Origin: Reticulitermes lucifugus | Taxonomy: Eukaryota > Arthropoda > Insecta > Blattodea > Rhinotermitidae | NCBI GenBank assembly: GCA_026260175.1 | Contig: JAKCWW010000931.1 | Location: 1 to 64,000, forward strand | DNA length: 64,000 bases | Reading direction: 5' to 3' | Shown here: one piece after another, positions 23,431 to 35,860 of the stretch | How positions within the stretch are numbered: the stretch's first letter is position 1 | Layout of the letters: every line of letters begins with the position of its first letter | Translations under genes and position numbers: made by a program | Notes under the pieces: generated by a model | Seen by the model: the letters and a program-made list of their open reading frames with translations, nothing else | What the model was told of the DNA's origin: nothing | Databases searched by the model: none

Positions 23431-24067
23431 TATACTCTCTGTAATATACTGTAAATACAGGTTTTCTTCAAATTTCAACCGCGCGTCACTTAAAACCCTT
23501 GCCATATAGAAAAAAACTAACAACATATTTGAATTCAGAGCAAAAAATGCCATTGGGTTTACCCACCTCAGTTCGTGTGACAACAAATAAGAATTACTTT
23601 GTTATCCAGTGCCATTAAAAAACTGTACATACAAAAAATATATTACACATACGTATGAATGGACCTGCTGAATCACGTTGCTATGTTTTACTGTTGACAA
23701 CGTACATCTATGTTAAGTTCAGTGCGTGGTGGGTCATGTCTCTGTATGGTTGGCGCATTATGCAGCGTGGTGTATTAGCAACGTGATTCAACAGGTCCAA
23801 GTCCACGTGTATCTATGACGCTATGCCACATTCTATGATATTAAGAAGAGTATATAATACCTACTAGTACATATAGTGCTCATCCTCATAGACACAACAT
23901 ATATCAAGACTATAATAAGCCTAAGCACTATATGTTTAAGGGGTTGGAAAAACTTGCAACAAATGTTAAGCCAAACATATAATCAGTTGATACATTTTAC
24001 CATGCACGAAGCAATAACTGTGTTATATTCTTTTAACTTACTTTACATAAACAAGGGCTTCATCAGG

Positions 24068-24190
24068 TTTTAAATTATACAGGTTGTAGGTGTTACTCGC
24101 TGATGATGGCGGTCGACTGCCGAAACATGTAGGAGGGAAAATCACATGTACATATACTATATGCTTTGCATGCGCAAGTAGTTGGTGTTT
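24068..24190 (+). ncRNA. Penelope-type hammerhead-like motif, core intact
   Basis: Core CTGATGA at 24100-24106, stem II GGC...GCC (24108-24121), GAAAC at 24122-24126, then ATGTA. Stem I CTC (24096-24098) pairs with GAG (24133-24135), with one mismatch next to the core. About 120 bp is shared with the minus strand at 32620-32735. An unpaired T follows the core. Activity is untested. Confidence 0.55.
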
Positions 24191-24589
24191 TAACAAGTTG
24201 CACGGAATTAATAATATTACAACTGTGTTGGGTGTTCGGGTTGCAAAGTGAATTCCAGTTTCCAACCCCAAAGGCGTCAGAAATACGGTAAGAAGATTTA
24301 CAACACACAGAAGACACCCCACGAGACACGACTCAGTTGCCTCTGTTGTCAAACTGACTCACTTTTACAGAGTTGTTTTAACGATTATAATTTTAAATGG
24401 TTATATATACCCAACACAGGACACAACGTTAATACTGTATAATCTATGTTACTGTATCTTAAACTGTAATAACTCAAACTGCCGACAAGAATTTTAATAC
24501 ATCGGGTTATAGAACAATCTAAAAACTGAAATCTCAGCCTTAAAAACATAATGACAAAGTCACTGGTGATACAGCAATGACTGCTGTAA

Positions 24590-24635
24590 CACAGCTGAAG
24601 ATGGCCAATTAATTGGCCGAAACATGTAGTCTGGA
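24590..24635 (+). ncRNA. Penelope-type hammerhead-like motif, variant core
   Basis: CTGAAGA (24595-24601) fits CUGANGA. A perfect self-complementary GGCCAATTAATTGGCC (24603-24618) follows, then GAAACATGTAG. Stem I pairs poorly (CAG with CTG across a bulge), so activity is doubtful. Confidence 0.45.
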
Positions 24636-25224
24636 TATCTTACATGCATGAACCCTCTTTCCTTATATTGTTGATTCGTATAACGGGACGAAGTCCGCCA
24701 AAATTATGCATCATTTAATGACGCGTTTAGTAGCTTAATGACGTCCAATTATAACATTAGTTAGTAATGAATTGGAAAAGAAGCGTACGGAAGTTATCGT
24801 GGCGTAATTCGAGGTACCATCCCCGACATGTGCATGGAGAAACAGAGGGAAAGAGCTGACATGACAGTAGGTCTCCGGGCCACCCGAGTACAGGGCACAA
24901 GTGCTGATCACTAAATGGTCATGACAAACCTCAAATCGCGCACAGGAACAAAACACTTTGTAAATGGCTCAGATGTTTTGAATCAACCCTGATTTTACTG
25001 TTTTTTAACGTGTATTATGGTTAAGGAGTCTCCAAAGACCTTAGAGTCACTTTCGGGACACCTGTTGCCTACCACTCTGCATCGTACACTAATGATACCG
25101 ACGTAAGATGAGTCACGATAACTGATCCGCAACCGACATTCGATCCGGTTACCCACAGAATGAGAGCTATACAGGTGTGCCAACCTGCTGCGTAAAATAC
25201 ACCTGTGACTGGCTGCGCAGGAGC

Positions 25225-25450
25225 AGCGGCGTAGCTAGGCTTTTTGGAGCTCGGGGTGAGTAATCACAATGGCCGCCCCTGAGAGAAATTATGAACTGTA
25301 AAAAATCACAATCATCTACTAATTTTCCGTTTATTTTGATCAATAACTTAAATTTTTTTAGGGGCCGAAAGTCAATTTTTGTAATTTAAAATATTCATTT
25401 TGCCGCCCCTTGGAGTCCACCACTCTCCCCCCTTCCAGATACGTCCCCAT
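25225..25450. mobile_element. possible small DNA transposon
   Basis: The left end CAGCGGCGTAGCTAGGC resembles common non-autonomous element termini. The right side, CCCCTTCCAGATACGTCCCC, is a diverged mirror. No clear target duplication. Confidence 0.3.
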
Positions 25451-25784
25451 TCCGTAGGAGTGTACAATAAAACACGCCCGTTCGCATGACAGTAAGTCAA
25501 TACTTCGCACTTATCCGCTTCACGGTTATCTGTATTTGCACTCTGAGGGCATTCCCCCGTCCCTGACGTTGGAATGCTTTCCTTTACAATTAACCCAGTG
25601 TACGTACGTACCCACAGGCTCCACAAGCGGTACCTCGGTTCAAGCGTCATCACCATACATGACCAAGTGTTTATTCATTTGTTGAGTCTGAAGTACGTGT
25701 TTACTACGGCTGCGACTGATAGCACCAACCGCCATGTGTGGTAACTCCACCGAGAACAGTCCGTGCTTCAGAAAATGAGTCGCT

Positions 25785-26180
25785 TCAATGGTCTGGAAAT
25801 TACCTGCCCTTTCTAGAAACCGAAACTAATTACCCCATCTACAACAACCTTCAGTGGACCCTACCCCGAGCGGGATGAATCCAGGCTTTTAGTCAATTTT
25901 CTCTCATATTATTTATTTAAGATATATTTTAATATTATAGCATCTTCCCAACTGTAGGCTGGTATACCAAGTGGACTATTTCTTTCACTCTGTTGATAAA
26001 ATAATATAATTGCGTGTTGATTATTACTTCCATGCGTACTACGCGACCCGCGGTCCTTGCGTTGCCCATCCTCTTATGGGAAACAGCACAAATCACGAAG
26101 CCCTATATACATAATACTTTCCATCCCCCTGTCACTTCCTCCCCCATAGTCCTAAATATTCTACTTCGCACTCACCTAAA
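25785..26180 (-). pseudogene. LINE C-terminal tail relic
   Basis: GGAAATTACCTGCCCTTTCTAGAAACCG recurs in form at 40020 and 52145, split here into shorter matching blocks. Further right, minus-strand fragments recall the SKRMRWAGHVARMG-type LINE tail. Very diverged. Confidence 0.4.
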
Positions 26181-26186
26181 TCTCTT

Positions 26187-26221
26187 GAGGCGTTCTTTAT
26201 GAACTAAAAAAAGAACGCCTC
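26187..26221. repeat. 12-bp perfect hairpin
   Basis: GAGGCGTTCTTT (26187-26198) and AAAGAACGCCTC (26210-26221) with an 11-nt loop. Function unknown. Confidence 0.85.
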
Positions 26222-26299
26222 ATGTGGTGGCCATGTCAGTCCGTCCTTCTGTCTGTTACCCATTATCAGCAACTAAACCATTAGTCAGATTTTCATGAT

Positions 26300-26730
26300 A
26301 TTCGGTAAAGTTCTTCTTTACAAACAGTTGTTCAGCATGCGGGAGTTTCGTGAAAACCTGCTCAGTCGGTCATACTTGACCTGAGGGCATAAATGAATTT
26401 CAACACATACTTCACATATTTCTTGGCCACTTTCGATGAGAATTCGGTACAGAAGATCTTACCGTAATGCCACTGAGTAATGGTAAGTTTCGTGAAAAAC
26501 GGTACAATGAAAGCCATGCTTTACGTAATGGCGTATAAAATGTTGCCCCTATTTCCATACTTTTTATTCTGTTTGGATAACATTCGGTATACGAGATGTA
26601 CACAAAAGTTACAGACACCCTGTGAGCTTCCCAAAAATGGGCACAGTTTAAAGGCGCAAACAATTTTTATTCCTTTTCTCCACTTTTATCGTCTGATTGG
26701 TGCGCAATTCGGTATACGAGATCTGCACAT
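26300..26730. repeat. degenerate tandem repeat, period about 139 bp
   Basis: ATTCGGTA blocks recur at about 26305, 26444, 26583 and 26706, each preceding GAT/AGATC-like text. GTTTCGTGAAAA follows the first two. Highly diverged. Confidence 0.45.
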
Positions 26731-26761
26731 TATGCTGTTCAGCAATTGTGAGTTTTAACCG

Positions 26762-27004
26762 TGATTTCAGACTTCCGCCGCGATCTTGATGAGATCTGCG
26801 CTCTTCTTGGATATTACGCGGCGTCGAGTGATAATCCTTTACCGACGTTTCGGGACAACATATCGGTCTCATCTTCAAGGGTCAAGAAGTCCAAGAAGAC
26901 CCTTGAAGATGAGCCTTGAAGATGGAACCGATACGCTGTCCCGAAACGTCGGTAAAGGATCACCACTCGACGCTGCGTAATATCCCAGAAGTGCTCAGAT
27001 CTCA
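26762..27004. mobile_element. foldback element copy 3
   Basis: GAGATCTGCGCTCTTCTTGG...CGACGTTTCGGGACAACA mirrored by CCGAAACGTCGGTAAAGGAT...GCTCAGATCTC. The centre has a short duplicated CCTTGAAGATG. The one-sided extension TTTCAGACTTCCGCCGCGAT is on the left. Confidence 0.88.
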
Positions 27005-27799
27005 CCACTTGAGAGTTCTTTTTAATCGTCGGAGGAAAAACCATATTTATCTTATGGGTTTAAATTAATTTACGTTTACGCTCGTACGGTGAAGGCGTAT
27101 GACGTTGTTTACGTAAAGAACTCCTAGACAAACTTCATATGGAACGTCACAAACTACAGGTACACCATTTGCAATCTTATTTACCAGTGAGATGAGAAAT
27201 CAGGTTTCACACAAACACATATACATAAAATAAGTAAAACCATAATTTTGTATATATTAGGCTAATATTCAGGCCTTTTGATAGGATACGAGACGACAAA
27301 TTTCTGAATTACATTATGACACGTATACCTTGAACATACGTGCTCATGTTTCTTCCTGAATGTATTCTAATCTGTCGCCATCGAAATCCATGTTGACAGG
27401 TGCCATCAGTGGTGCCACCGGACCAAATCCCTTATATCTAGTTCGTTTCCCTTACGATATAGTTCTATCACAATACTGCAAATTTTGAGGCGTGTCTCTC
27501 CAGACACTAAATCCGACGTCATCCCAGTGACAGTAAAGAAGCAAGCACAGCATACCGTGGCTCCTGCTTAATGGTCGCGTACATCTCATTACCAGTTTCT
27601 ACAGAACAGACATTTCAGCGATACAAACACAACTGAAGAAGATTTGTCAAACTCGCCCATATTCGTTTATTTTATCACTCGACAAACAAAATTCTAACAC
27701 AGATTCAAAACGCACTTTCACTTCTATTATAACCATGCCCGCCTTATCTTCATGAATAAGGAAACTTCAGGGGCTTACCCAACCCAAAAATTCTCTTTC

Positions 27800-28015
27800 C
27801 TCTGTTTGGTGCTCCCCTTACACTAAATGAAAACGAGTGGTCAGCTTTACGACCCAGCCGCTTTAACCCCGAGGGAAACGACTCAGATAACCATTGACCA
27901 GAACACATGATGGGCCCCAGAACTGGTCTGGGTAGTGCGGAAAAGGGAAAACAACCCTGCCCCTGCCGGGAATCGAACCCCGCAGTCCAGTCAGTGTTCT
28001 GAGTAACCGAATATC
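27800..28015 (-). repeat. tRNA-derived SINE, family B (CTTTAC type)
   Basis: The minus strand carries the B-box GGTTCGATTCCCGGCAGG near 27980. The body TTAACCCCGAGGGAAACGAC matches the block at 53970-54000 and others in the family. The tail end is eroded. Confidence 0.7.
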
Positions 28016-28756
28016 ATTAGGTCCCTAAAATAAAGGACGATAAGGTAGACTGGACATGCAGAGTCCTTAAGAAAATAAAACATGAGTAGAAAATCCCAAC
28101 GACCTTAAGGGTGGTGGCAATATATATGATAAAATGATACCGAAACGGATTTTAAAAACTGGTATGAGAATGTGAACTGGATTAATCTAGCTAGGACAGT
28201 GCCAAATGGTGGGTTCACATTTATGCAGCAACGAACTTCCGTCCAGATCCTTTACAGTGAAGTGTTTTTATCCATTACAGACATACCTTTCTTATAAGGC
28301 AGACCTGAAACCTATAAAAATATATTTCAAAATTTGTTTGAAGAAGCAATATGAGCTATTATTTTTTTGTCTGCAGAATATGATCAGCAGATTTACCAAA
28401 CAGGAGAAACGTCTCGTGTATTTTTATCAGAATCCTAAGTGCAGAATTTCTTGCGAACGTGCATGAACAAAATACGATATTATATCACTGTCTCACAATT
28501 TCATTTTGCCATGGAAACCTTTCGCACTCGAAAACTTTTTTCTGGGAAAACTCTAACAAAATTCTTATACATGAAGCGAAGAAAAACTAGACAAATAAAA
28601 TGACAATAAGAGAACGTTCAACAAGTATGTGAGGTCGCTTAAATGTACATATTTCGAAACAAAATTGCATTTCCTGTAACGCAAAACGAACCTTAAAAAC
28701 TAATGCCTCATACTTGCAATTTTCAATGAGAAGGGTGTTCCTCTTTCTTATTCACA

Positions 28757-29300
28757 AATTCTTTTTATGTTTGGCCTAATATTGGAAACTTAAGTTCTCA
28801 CACACAGAGCCGCATTTAGTTTGCTTCTGTATTTCGCTTTTGTTGCTGCGTAATTCACAATCCAGTTTTGCACAAGTACGCTGGCGAAGGGTATCGCCCG
28901 ACGAATTGCACGTCCTGGTTGTGCTTAGCATTACTGACGTGTCACCCCAACATGTAATTACAGAAATTTCTTGAAACGTTTGTCCTAACTGGCTGTCTGA
29001 ACTGATGTCAATAACATGTTCACAATACATCACACAAAAACTTACAGGTTTTTCTTGAATACTAAATGGATTTTGAATCCGGTTCTTATCATCATTAATG
29101 TTTGGAAAATACTTCATGATGTTTGCGTATAAATTACAAATATGATCTGCAATGTCGTTGTGTGTATCTTCGTCAGAACACCACACAATCCAGAAACACT
29201 GTATTTTTCTAACGTAGTCCATTATGCTATTACCAGTAAAGTTTGCTTCAAAACATTTCAATATCGTTTTTAATGCAACGCCAGTTTTTGTGATGTTTCC
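28757..29300 (-). pseudogene. hAT-type transposase C-terminal relic
   Basis: An open frame of about 160 codons (29261-28776) starts near KCFEANFTGN and holds IMKYFPNINDDKNRIQNPF. That fits the FPxLN...WxRNPF stretch just before the dimerisation domain in ZBED/GTF2IRD2-like hAT transposases. After a frameshift, another minus frame gives YLCKTGL and MRLCV...ELKFPILG, matching the hAT dimerisation signature YLCETGF...MRLCLSxLKP. An upstream fragment (29400-29300) may extend it in a third frame. No DDE core is visible. Dead copy; host co-option is not suggested, since frames are broken within the key domain. Confidence 0.6.
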
Positions 29301-30274
29301 GAGAGCTCGACCTTCAATGATTGTGCTGGATATAACGTTACTCGTCTCTTAAGGAAATGCATAGCTCGCATGCGTTGTAATAAAAATCCCACTAGGACGG
29401 CCAGTGAACTTCCACTTCCTCCCGAAGCAAAAAGCTGCCAGCGTCGAAGCACCCTATGGCTATTAAACAAACATCTTTCCCCTCATTATCCACTCACGCT
29501 CAAAGGATGCTAACTTGTTTCCAGTTGACTGAACGGAAGTGTGGATTCGAATACTGTTGCACACGGATTGAAACTTTGAAACCATGCACAGCCTTATTAC
29601 TTTACGGTGGCCTCTACTCAGCGCAAGAGGAGAAGAAGGCAGAGTAGTGGGCGACAAAACACAGAACACAGTCATCGGAAGCGGAAGGAGCGATGATAAC
29701 TGCGTACTATTTTTACTGTTGCACCACTAGGCTTGTAAATACGCGCTGCGTCCTTTGTTTGACTAACACAACTTTCATTTGCAATTTACCCAGTACAGGT
29801 AACATAACGACAGATGTAGTAGAACCATGCTAAACTGCATTACTAGACCTCTTGCTCGCACTCGCTAACAATAAGTGTGGGAGTGGTTTCAGTTACGTTC
29901 CCTACGCAGCCAAAACTCAGCGGCCAGCACAAAATAATAGGACTGTTGTACTAAAAAGAATACTACGTAACATCATCATTACAGCTGTAGGTTGCAATCT
30001 ACGTGCCTAAATTAAAGCTGTAAACATAAACTGCAAATACGAGCAAAGCGTCTCGAAACATGCAGCTAATTAAGCCATAACCATGCAGCTCAAAACCAGA
30101 GCAAACAAACATCGAGAAAGCTCAAAACACAGAGCATTCAGTACATACTTGCAGCGCTCTCCAAATCCTAAGGCCCGTCTAGAACAAAGAGAACAAGACA
30201 GAGGAAACTCATAGCGATCACTTACAAAAAGTAAAAGAATTACAGCCCCAAGATAAATACATCGGTGATAATTA

Positions 30275-30292
30275 TATATATATATATACATC
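30275..30292. repeat. (TA)n microsatellite
   Basis: Short TA run. Confidence 0.85.
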
Positions 30293-30646
30293 ATAAACAC
30301 AAGCGACTTGGAAGAATACTTAATGAACATGCCTGCTACATGCATTTTTATGTCCTTGTTCAAGACGTTTTATGTACAATTCTAGCAATGTGGACTGCAG
30401 ACATACATGACTACATTTTTAATATACTCTGTCCTTAAGTTTATTAAGTTCTCAGTTAAAAGGAAACTGCTTCTTTTATTGATGCATTAGTGTATTCGTA
30501 AAGGCATTTGATTTTACCTAATCCAGACACTTAAATTTATACATATTACACATAATCTTGCAGTGGATTTATGTACATATATTGCATGATAAGATGGGAC
30601 AAATGTGTTTTATAGAGCATAATTTTATTAAAATAACATTTAATTC

Positions 30647-30672
30647 ATGTAGCTGAAAAATTTCAGCTACAT
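30647..30672. repeat. 26-bp near-perfect palindrome
   Basis: ATGTAGCTGAAA (30647-30658), two A, then TTTCAGCTACAT (30661-30672). Confidence 0.85.
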
Positions 30673-31479
30673 CCAGGAAGAAACTTCGAGTTAAAAGCAT
30701 CACTCTGATGACTGACTTGTCTGACCTATCGAATTGCATTCAACACAGCACAATGGCAGTGCACTTCATTATAAACACCTCTCCAAGAAGGCATACGGCA
30801 GATCTACAATAACGGTACGTTGCCGCACATTATTAACCTCAGCGTTAGATGGACTTAGGTGCAGATTAACTTTGTGGCCACTTCACCCACAAAGGAAGAA
30901 CACGCAATACCCACTGAAAGGGGGTTAGATGACATCCAGTAATGATTCAAACTGTTAAATGGAAGAAACTAAACAATATTGCAGTCCCAATACAGACAGG
31001 ACCTTGGCTGAGACATTTCATCAAGTTGCCTTTCATCACAGTGACGTAAAATCGTGACACATTTGTAGCGGATACTGTAAGCGTTGATGGTTATACGTTC
31101 TGTAATATACCAACACTTTATGCGATGGATTATGGGCCCTCCAAGGGCAATGTGCTCATTGTGATCCAACGTACTCGATTTAGTACATCAAGCAAGCATA
31201 AGCTATCATATTGCGAACTATAACGATAAATTTAGTATGGTAGCACGAGCTCGGAGCAATATACTTGGCGCTCCTATAGCACACAAACAACAAAAATGCA
31301 CATAAAATGACATATTTTACTCCAGTACATGGACGTTTCAAAGCACAACATTCGTAAATATACTACAGGGTCATTATTCTATCTGACCAATGTCGTTTGT
31401 CTCCTCCCACCACTACTAATACACGCATGTGGGCGAGCGCTGAGTATACTACGTCTTACACGATAAGGGATCCCACAGG

Positions 31480-32435
31480 AAGTGACAAGACTCCTTGGCT
31501 CTACGGCCCTCTGACAGCCTTGGACTCCTTAATTACAGACGCCCGTTCTTCTCTGTCCACTGCCTTCTTTTGCCATCTTTTAACCTTCATCTTACGTAGA
31601 TCCTTTTCAACATCTTCCAACCATCTCCATCTAGGTCTTCCTATTCTTCTTCTTTCCTCGGGTTTACTCTCAAAACATTTTCCTAACTACTCTTCCATGA
31701 TCTAGTCTTACTAGCTATCCTATCCATTCCAACCTCTACTTTTTAATGTCTGCTGCTACGTCTAAATCTTTACATAGCTCCCGCAATTCCTAGTTAGCTC
31801 TTATTCTCCATATTCCTTGTTCTATCACTGGTCCATATACCCTCCTTAATATTTTCCTCTCCCATGTATTGTCTTTTCATACCCATCTCTATCATAGGCC
31901 ATGTTTCACTTCCACACACTACAACTGGTTTCACGATCATTTTATATATTCTAATTTTAACTGCTTTACTCATAGCTCTAGAACTAAATATATGCCCTAG
32001 ACTGTAGATACATATATTACCTGCAGCAATCCTTGATTATATTTCTTCGCTTATTATATTTCTTTAATTTATCAAGGTACCTAAATATCTAAAATTCTGA
32101 ACCCCTTCAAACACCTGTCCATCTATTATTAGGTTTTTCTCTAAATTTATTATATTTCAGTTTGTTTTCATGTATTTTGTTTGCTTTCGTTTACCACTAA
32201 TCCAGTGCTTAATGCTGCTTCTTTGTGTTACAACTCCTTCAATCGCTCTCACCAAACGTCCAAGTATTAACACATCATCTGCATATGCTGTACACCGTCT
32301 CGTTCTGCTAAAAATCGTTCCATTAGGATTAGTCTCAATATCCCTTATCAGTTTCTGCAACAATATATTGAACAATATTGTGGACAGACAAGCAATACTG
32401 GTCAGATAAAATAATGTCCCTGTATAACACATACC
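31480..32435 (-). pseudogene. non-LTR retrotransposon reverse transcriptase, C-terminal half, decayed
   Basis: An open run at 32432-32157 encodes the RT palm: STILFNILLQKLIRDIETNP, then the catalytic AYADDVLILGRLVRAIEGVV (motif C, YADD). Downstream on the same strand, stops and frameshifts break the frame. The text at 31900-31480 still fits the usual tail of this family: a variant of a KIYKTMVKPVVVYGSE-like segment, then GRPRLRWLEDVEKDL and KMKVKRW-like pieces near 31600. Upstream RT motifs A and B and the endonuclease are missing (5' truncation). These proteins are common in insect genomes as endonuclease-reverse transcriptase; I cannot fix the clade. Confidence 0.82.
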
Positions 32436-32619
32436 AGCATCTCAATACAGTACAGAGTTGCAAAGACTTCTGAGTACACTGCCACGTTCAGACTAGGCAA
32501 GGATTATCGTAGCTTTCTGAGTCCCCGCAAACTAGTTTAGCACAGTCTCTGAATGCGAGCAGGCCTATCCAGTTATTTGGATATTGTTCATTCCGTGCAA
32601 TATATTATACTTCTTTTTA

Positions 32620-32735
32620 CTTAAAAAAGAACAACTACTTGCACATACAAAGCATACTGGCCTATACATATGATTTTCCCTTCTACATGTTTCGGCGGGC
32701 GACCGCCATCATTAGGGAGCAACACCTAAAACTAA
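32620..32735 (-). ncRNA. Penelope-type hammerhead-like motif, core mutated
   Basis: Minus-strand homologue of 24068-24190. Stem I CTCC is followed by CTAATGA (G-to-A in the core), stem II GGC...GCC, then GAAACATGTAG. The core change should inactivate it. The two copies suggest an ancestral stem I of CTCC with GGAG. Confidence 0.5.
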
Positions 32736-33795
32736 TGTAACTACGTAGGTTAAAACGATTTAATATAGTTATTGCTTATTGTAAAATAAAACGTATCAGA
32801 ACGATAATACGTTTGATTTAAAAACTTGTAACAAATTTTAAATGACACAACTCTTCCAACAAAGGAGTTTGTTTCCGAGCACACTCTGCAGAAGGAACCA
32901 CTGCAACACCTGTTGTCAGAACACACAATAATAATCTAAACCGGAATGTCCCAAATAAGAACCATGCCTGTTGACTACTGAAGGGTGACGTTCTACTGTT
33001 TCAGTGTCTCATTTAAAACTCCCTACGTTCTGTTCAATATTACATACTTCTGTCTTCCCATTTTCATCCGTCCTGTCTGACTGGTGCTTTCTAGGAGACC
33101 ACATACGGTACAACGAACAAAGCGCTCCAGTTGGTATTTACAAGCCTTACCACCATCGGCCGTCATGGCAAGTAACAAAAAATGTAGTGTTACGTCATTC
33201 TAATTTTAGAATGTGAATTTAATTATACATGAGAATGATTCAGTGGTCCGTTCTTTTCCTTTCACCCAAAATGTTAAAACCGTTAAAGAAAAATATTTGG
33301 AAAGTTGCTGTTCAAACACCGAGATTTGGCCTATAAAATCAAATGCTGAATAATATGGACATATGTCGTAACATAATTAGGAAGAAGGAACAAAGTCCGT
33401 GATATCAATATAGATCATATAGAATTATTATCTGATACGTATTCTTCTCCGAATACGAAATATCGACTTTACAAAATCAAATATCGAGATAGCGCGAACA
33501 CAGGACGCTAGAAAAGGAAATCAGACGCAACAACATAGGCGAAGAAGGATTACGAGCAGTAATATTAAAAAGTAAGGTAAGTTACAGCCTAATCAACAAT
33601 GGCATAAGTTTGTAAGCGTTATAAAGATTTTAAACTTCACATAATTTTAACAAAATGCAATATACACAAAGGTAACACAATCATAGGGCTAAGTAATGTA
33701 CGCAACAAACTGTTGTACGGTGCGAGATCTCACTACCATTCTGATTTGACAGACGATACAAGGTAATTTTTATCTCTTTACATTTTTATAGTGGT

Positions 33796-33840
33796 TAGGC
33801 TAAGGATGGCTTTACTAAAAAGCCGAAACATGTAGCTCAT
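33796..33840 (+). other. Penelope-type hammerhead-like relic
   Basis: CTAAGGA, stem II GGCTTT...AAAGCC, then GAAACATGTAGC. The core has lost the invariant G. Confidence 0.45.
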
Positions 33841-34777
33841 AATGTAAACAAAAAGGACTTTCACTAATCAAGTTGCGTTGACTGAATAAAAAAAATAATT
33901 TTGATGTCCTGTCAGTGTCTGCATTATTCACGAAGTTTACTGAAGACTCGTTTCGAAGAACAATCCACTTTCCACCTGTTACTGATGTTAACCGTTTGTT
34001 AACGATGTGTGTTGGCGAGGCTGTTCATTTTTCTGCCTGTAGGTAGCGCAAAATATGATAATGAGAGCTGTTATATATAGGTCAGTGCAGTAGATGCTGG
34101 CATTTCTATAGGCTACATTTTGCCTCAGAACAAGGCATGCAAGACGCTAGCGGCACTAGACTCCAAGTCGAGTGTTTATCGCCATACAGACATATTATTT
34201 ACATTACCCGACATGAATGTAACCTTTATTCGTAGAAACAAGCTTTATCTCTCTACTTTAGAAGAAGAGTGACGTGGTTTTGCAATGCACTGTACAAATT
34301 CCCTTATCTAAGGATAAAGCCTTGCCGTACTCCAGCACTCTATCCCTCTAGCTCAGAAAAACAGGAGGTTTCGATGGATCAGTTTGAGGAGGTGATTTAA
34401 AGTTCTTTAATAACAAGTGACAGGGAATCAAACCGCCGCTCCGATGGTGAGAAGTGAGCCTTTTGAAGTCCAATTACGCGAGAAAAAAACGCAATAAACA
34501 AACGTTGCCGTATACAAGGATATAAACACTCGGCATACTATACCACAGAAGTGTGCAACATTCTGCAACGTCTGGGTCACATTAAATATTGAGCAGAGCA
34601 GCAGAATACAGGACAACTGCTTTGAGATGAACAACTGTATCTGATGTTCACAGACACAACGCGTATTTCGCTTTCCGCCAGAAATAATGGAAAATACTAA
34701 GGAGCGCTTAAAATGATTAATAAAAATTTAAATTTGATGTGTTGGGAAAAAGCAACTGTAAAATAAGACACATGTTA

Positions 34778-34822
34778 TTAAGACGTTTCGGAGGCTTCCC
34801 GTGCAGACGCCTTCAAAGGATT
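34778..34822 (-). other. hammerhead-like relic, second type
   Basis: The minus strand reads TTTGAAGGCGTCTGCACGGG then AAGCCTCCGAAACGTC: a GAAG-hairpin-CGAAACGTC layout like the foldback arms. Confidence 0.3.
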
Positions 34823-35699
34823 AGTTGTCAAGCGTACTGCAGGTACCGGCAGCTTCCGGGTTACGTGATACGCGACTTAAGTAACTAACTTACGTAAAAA
34901 AATACTGAGCTAGGGAAAATTTGTTTACTTAGTACTGTATTTATAATGTTCATAACACTGTCTTATTAATACCGTAATTATTAAACTATTTTTGTGTGTT
35001 TCGTATGAAAAAACATAACATTTTAAACATGTACACTAACATTTAAAAATTTTTACATAACCGATTATATGTGATAATAAGTTGGGGTCGGGTCAATCCC
35101 GACGTACGTTAATTTCGGGTTATGTTTAAATTTCAGGGACGGAGCCCTTACGTAACTAGGAAACTGCCTGTAAAAGGTTGTGAAGTACACTATGACAACA
35201 ACCAATCACCTGAAGACTGGAGCACAGACGGCTACGGTAACACCGCACAAGCTTACATTAATCACACCTCAGATATCAGACAATTTCAAACATACTTATA
35301 TAAGAAATAAACTGACCACTGTCAAATCTTAACGCCCTGTTATCCTTCCAAGCCACTGATTTCTGAGAGAGTTCCCCGCAAAATTCTGTATGGCTTGTTT
35401 AATAAAACTGTTTCCACAGGAAATCAATCAACAAAAAAGGTAGGAGATCCAAACACGGGGACGTGCTATACCTCGAGGAAAACCAGAATCAGACATTCTG
35501 TCTGCACACAAAAATCAAAAGTGGGGATTACTTACGTGGGCACACATTTTTCGATTGTAAACTTGTAGTCCATCTGAAACAGCTTATACTTTCAACGTCA
35601 ACATACAATGTAGTGGCAGAGGGAAAATGTTTGTCTAAACCAATGTGGCAAAATTGTTGGCATTCAACGTATTGGTGCTTGCCTACGCGTGGACAGAAA

Positions 35700-35860
35700 G
35701 GTTATGTTAAAATGAAATGGGAGGATCTCACTCAAAATCCATGGCGAGATCTTGTGCACACGGTAATGGACATTCGGGTCCCACAAAAGGTGGAGAATTT
35801 CTGAAGTTCCTGTGCGATTACTAGCTTCTCAACAAGGACTCTCTGCTCCGCTGAGTCAGT
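35700..35860 (+). pseudogene. LINE C-terminal tail relic
   Basis: Reads KMKWEDLTQNPWRDLV then HTVMDIRVPQKVENF and a stop, matching the DRDRWRALVNTVMNLRVPxNAGNF tail seen at 40018-40160. Here it is on the plus strand; only this end is left. Confidence 0.7.
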
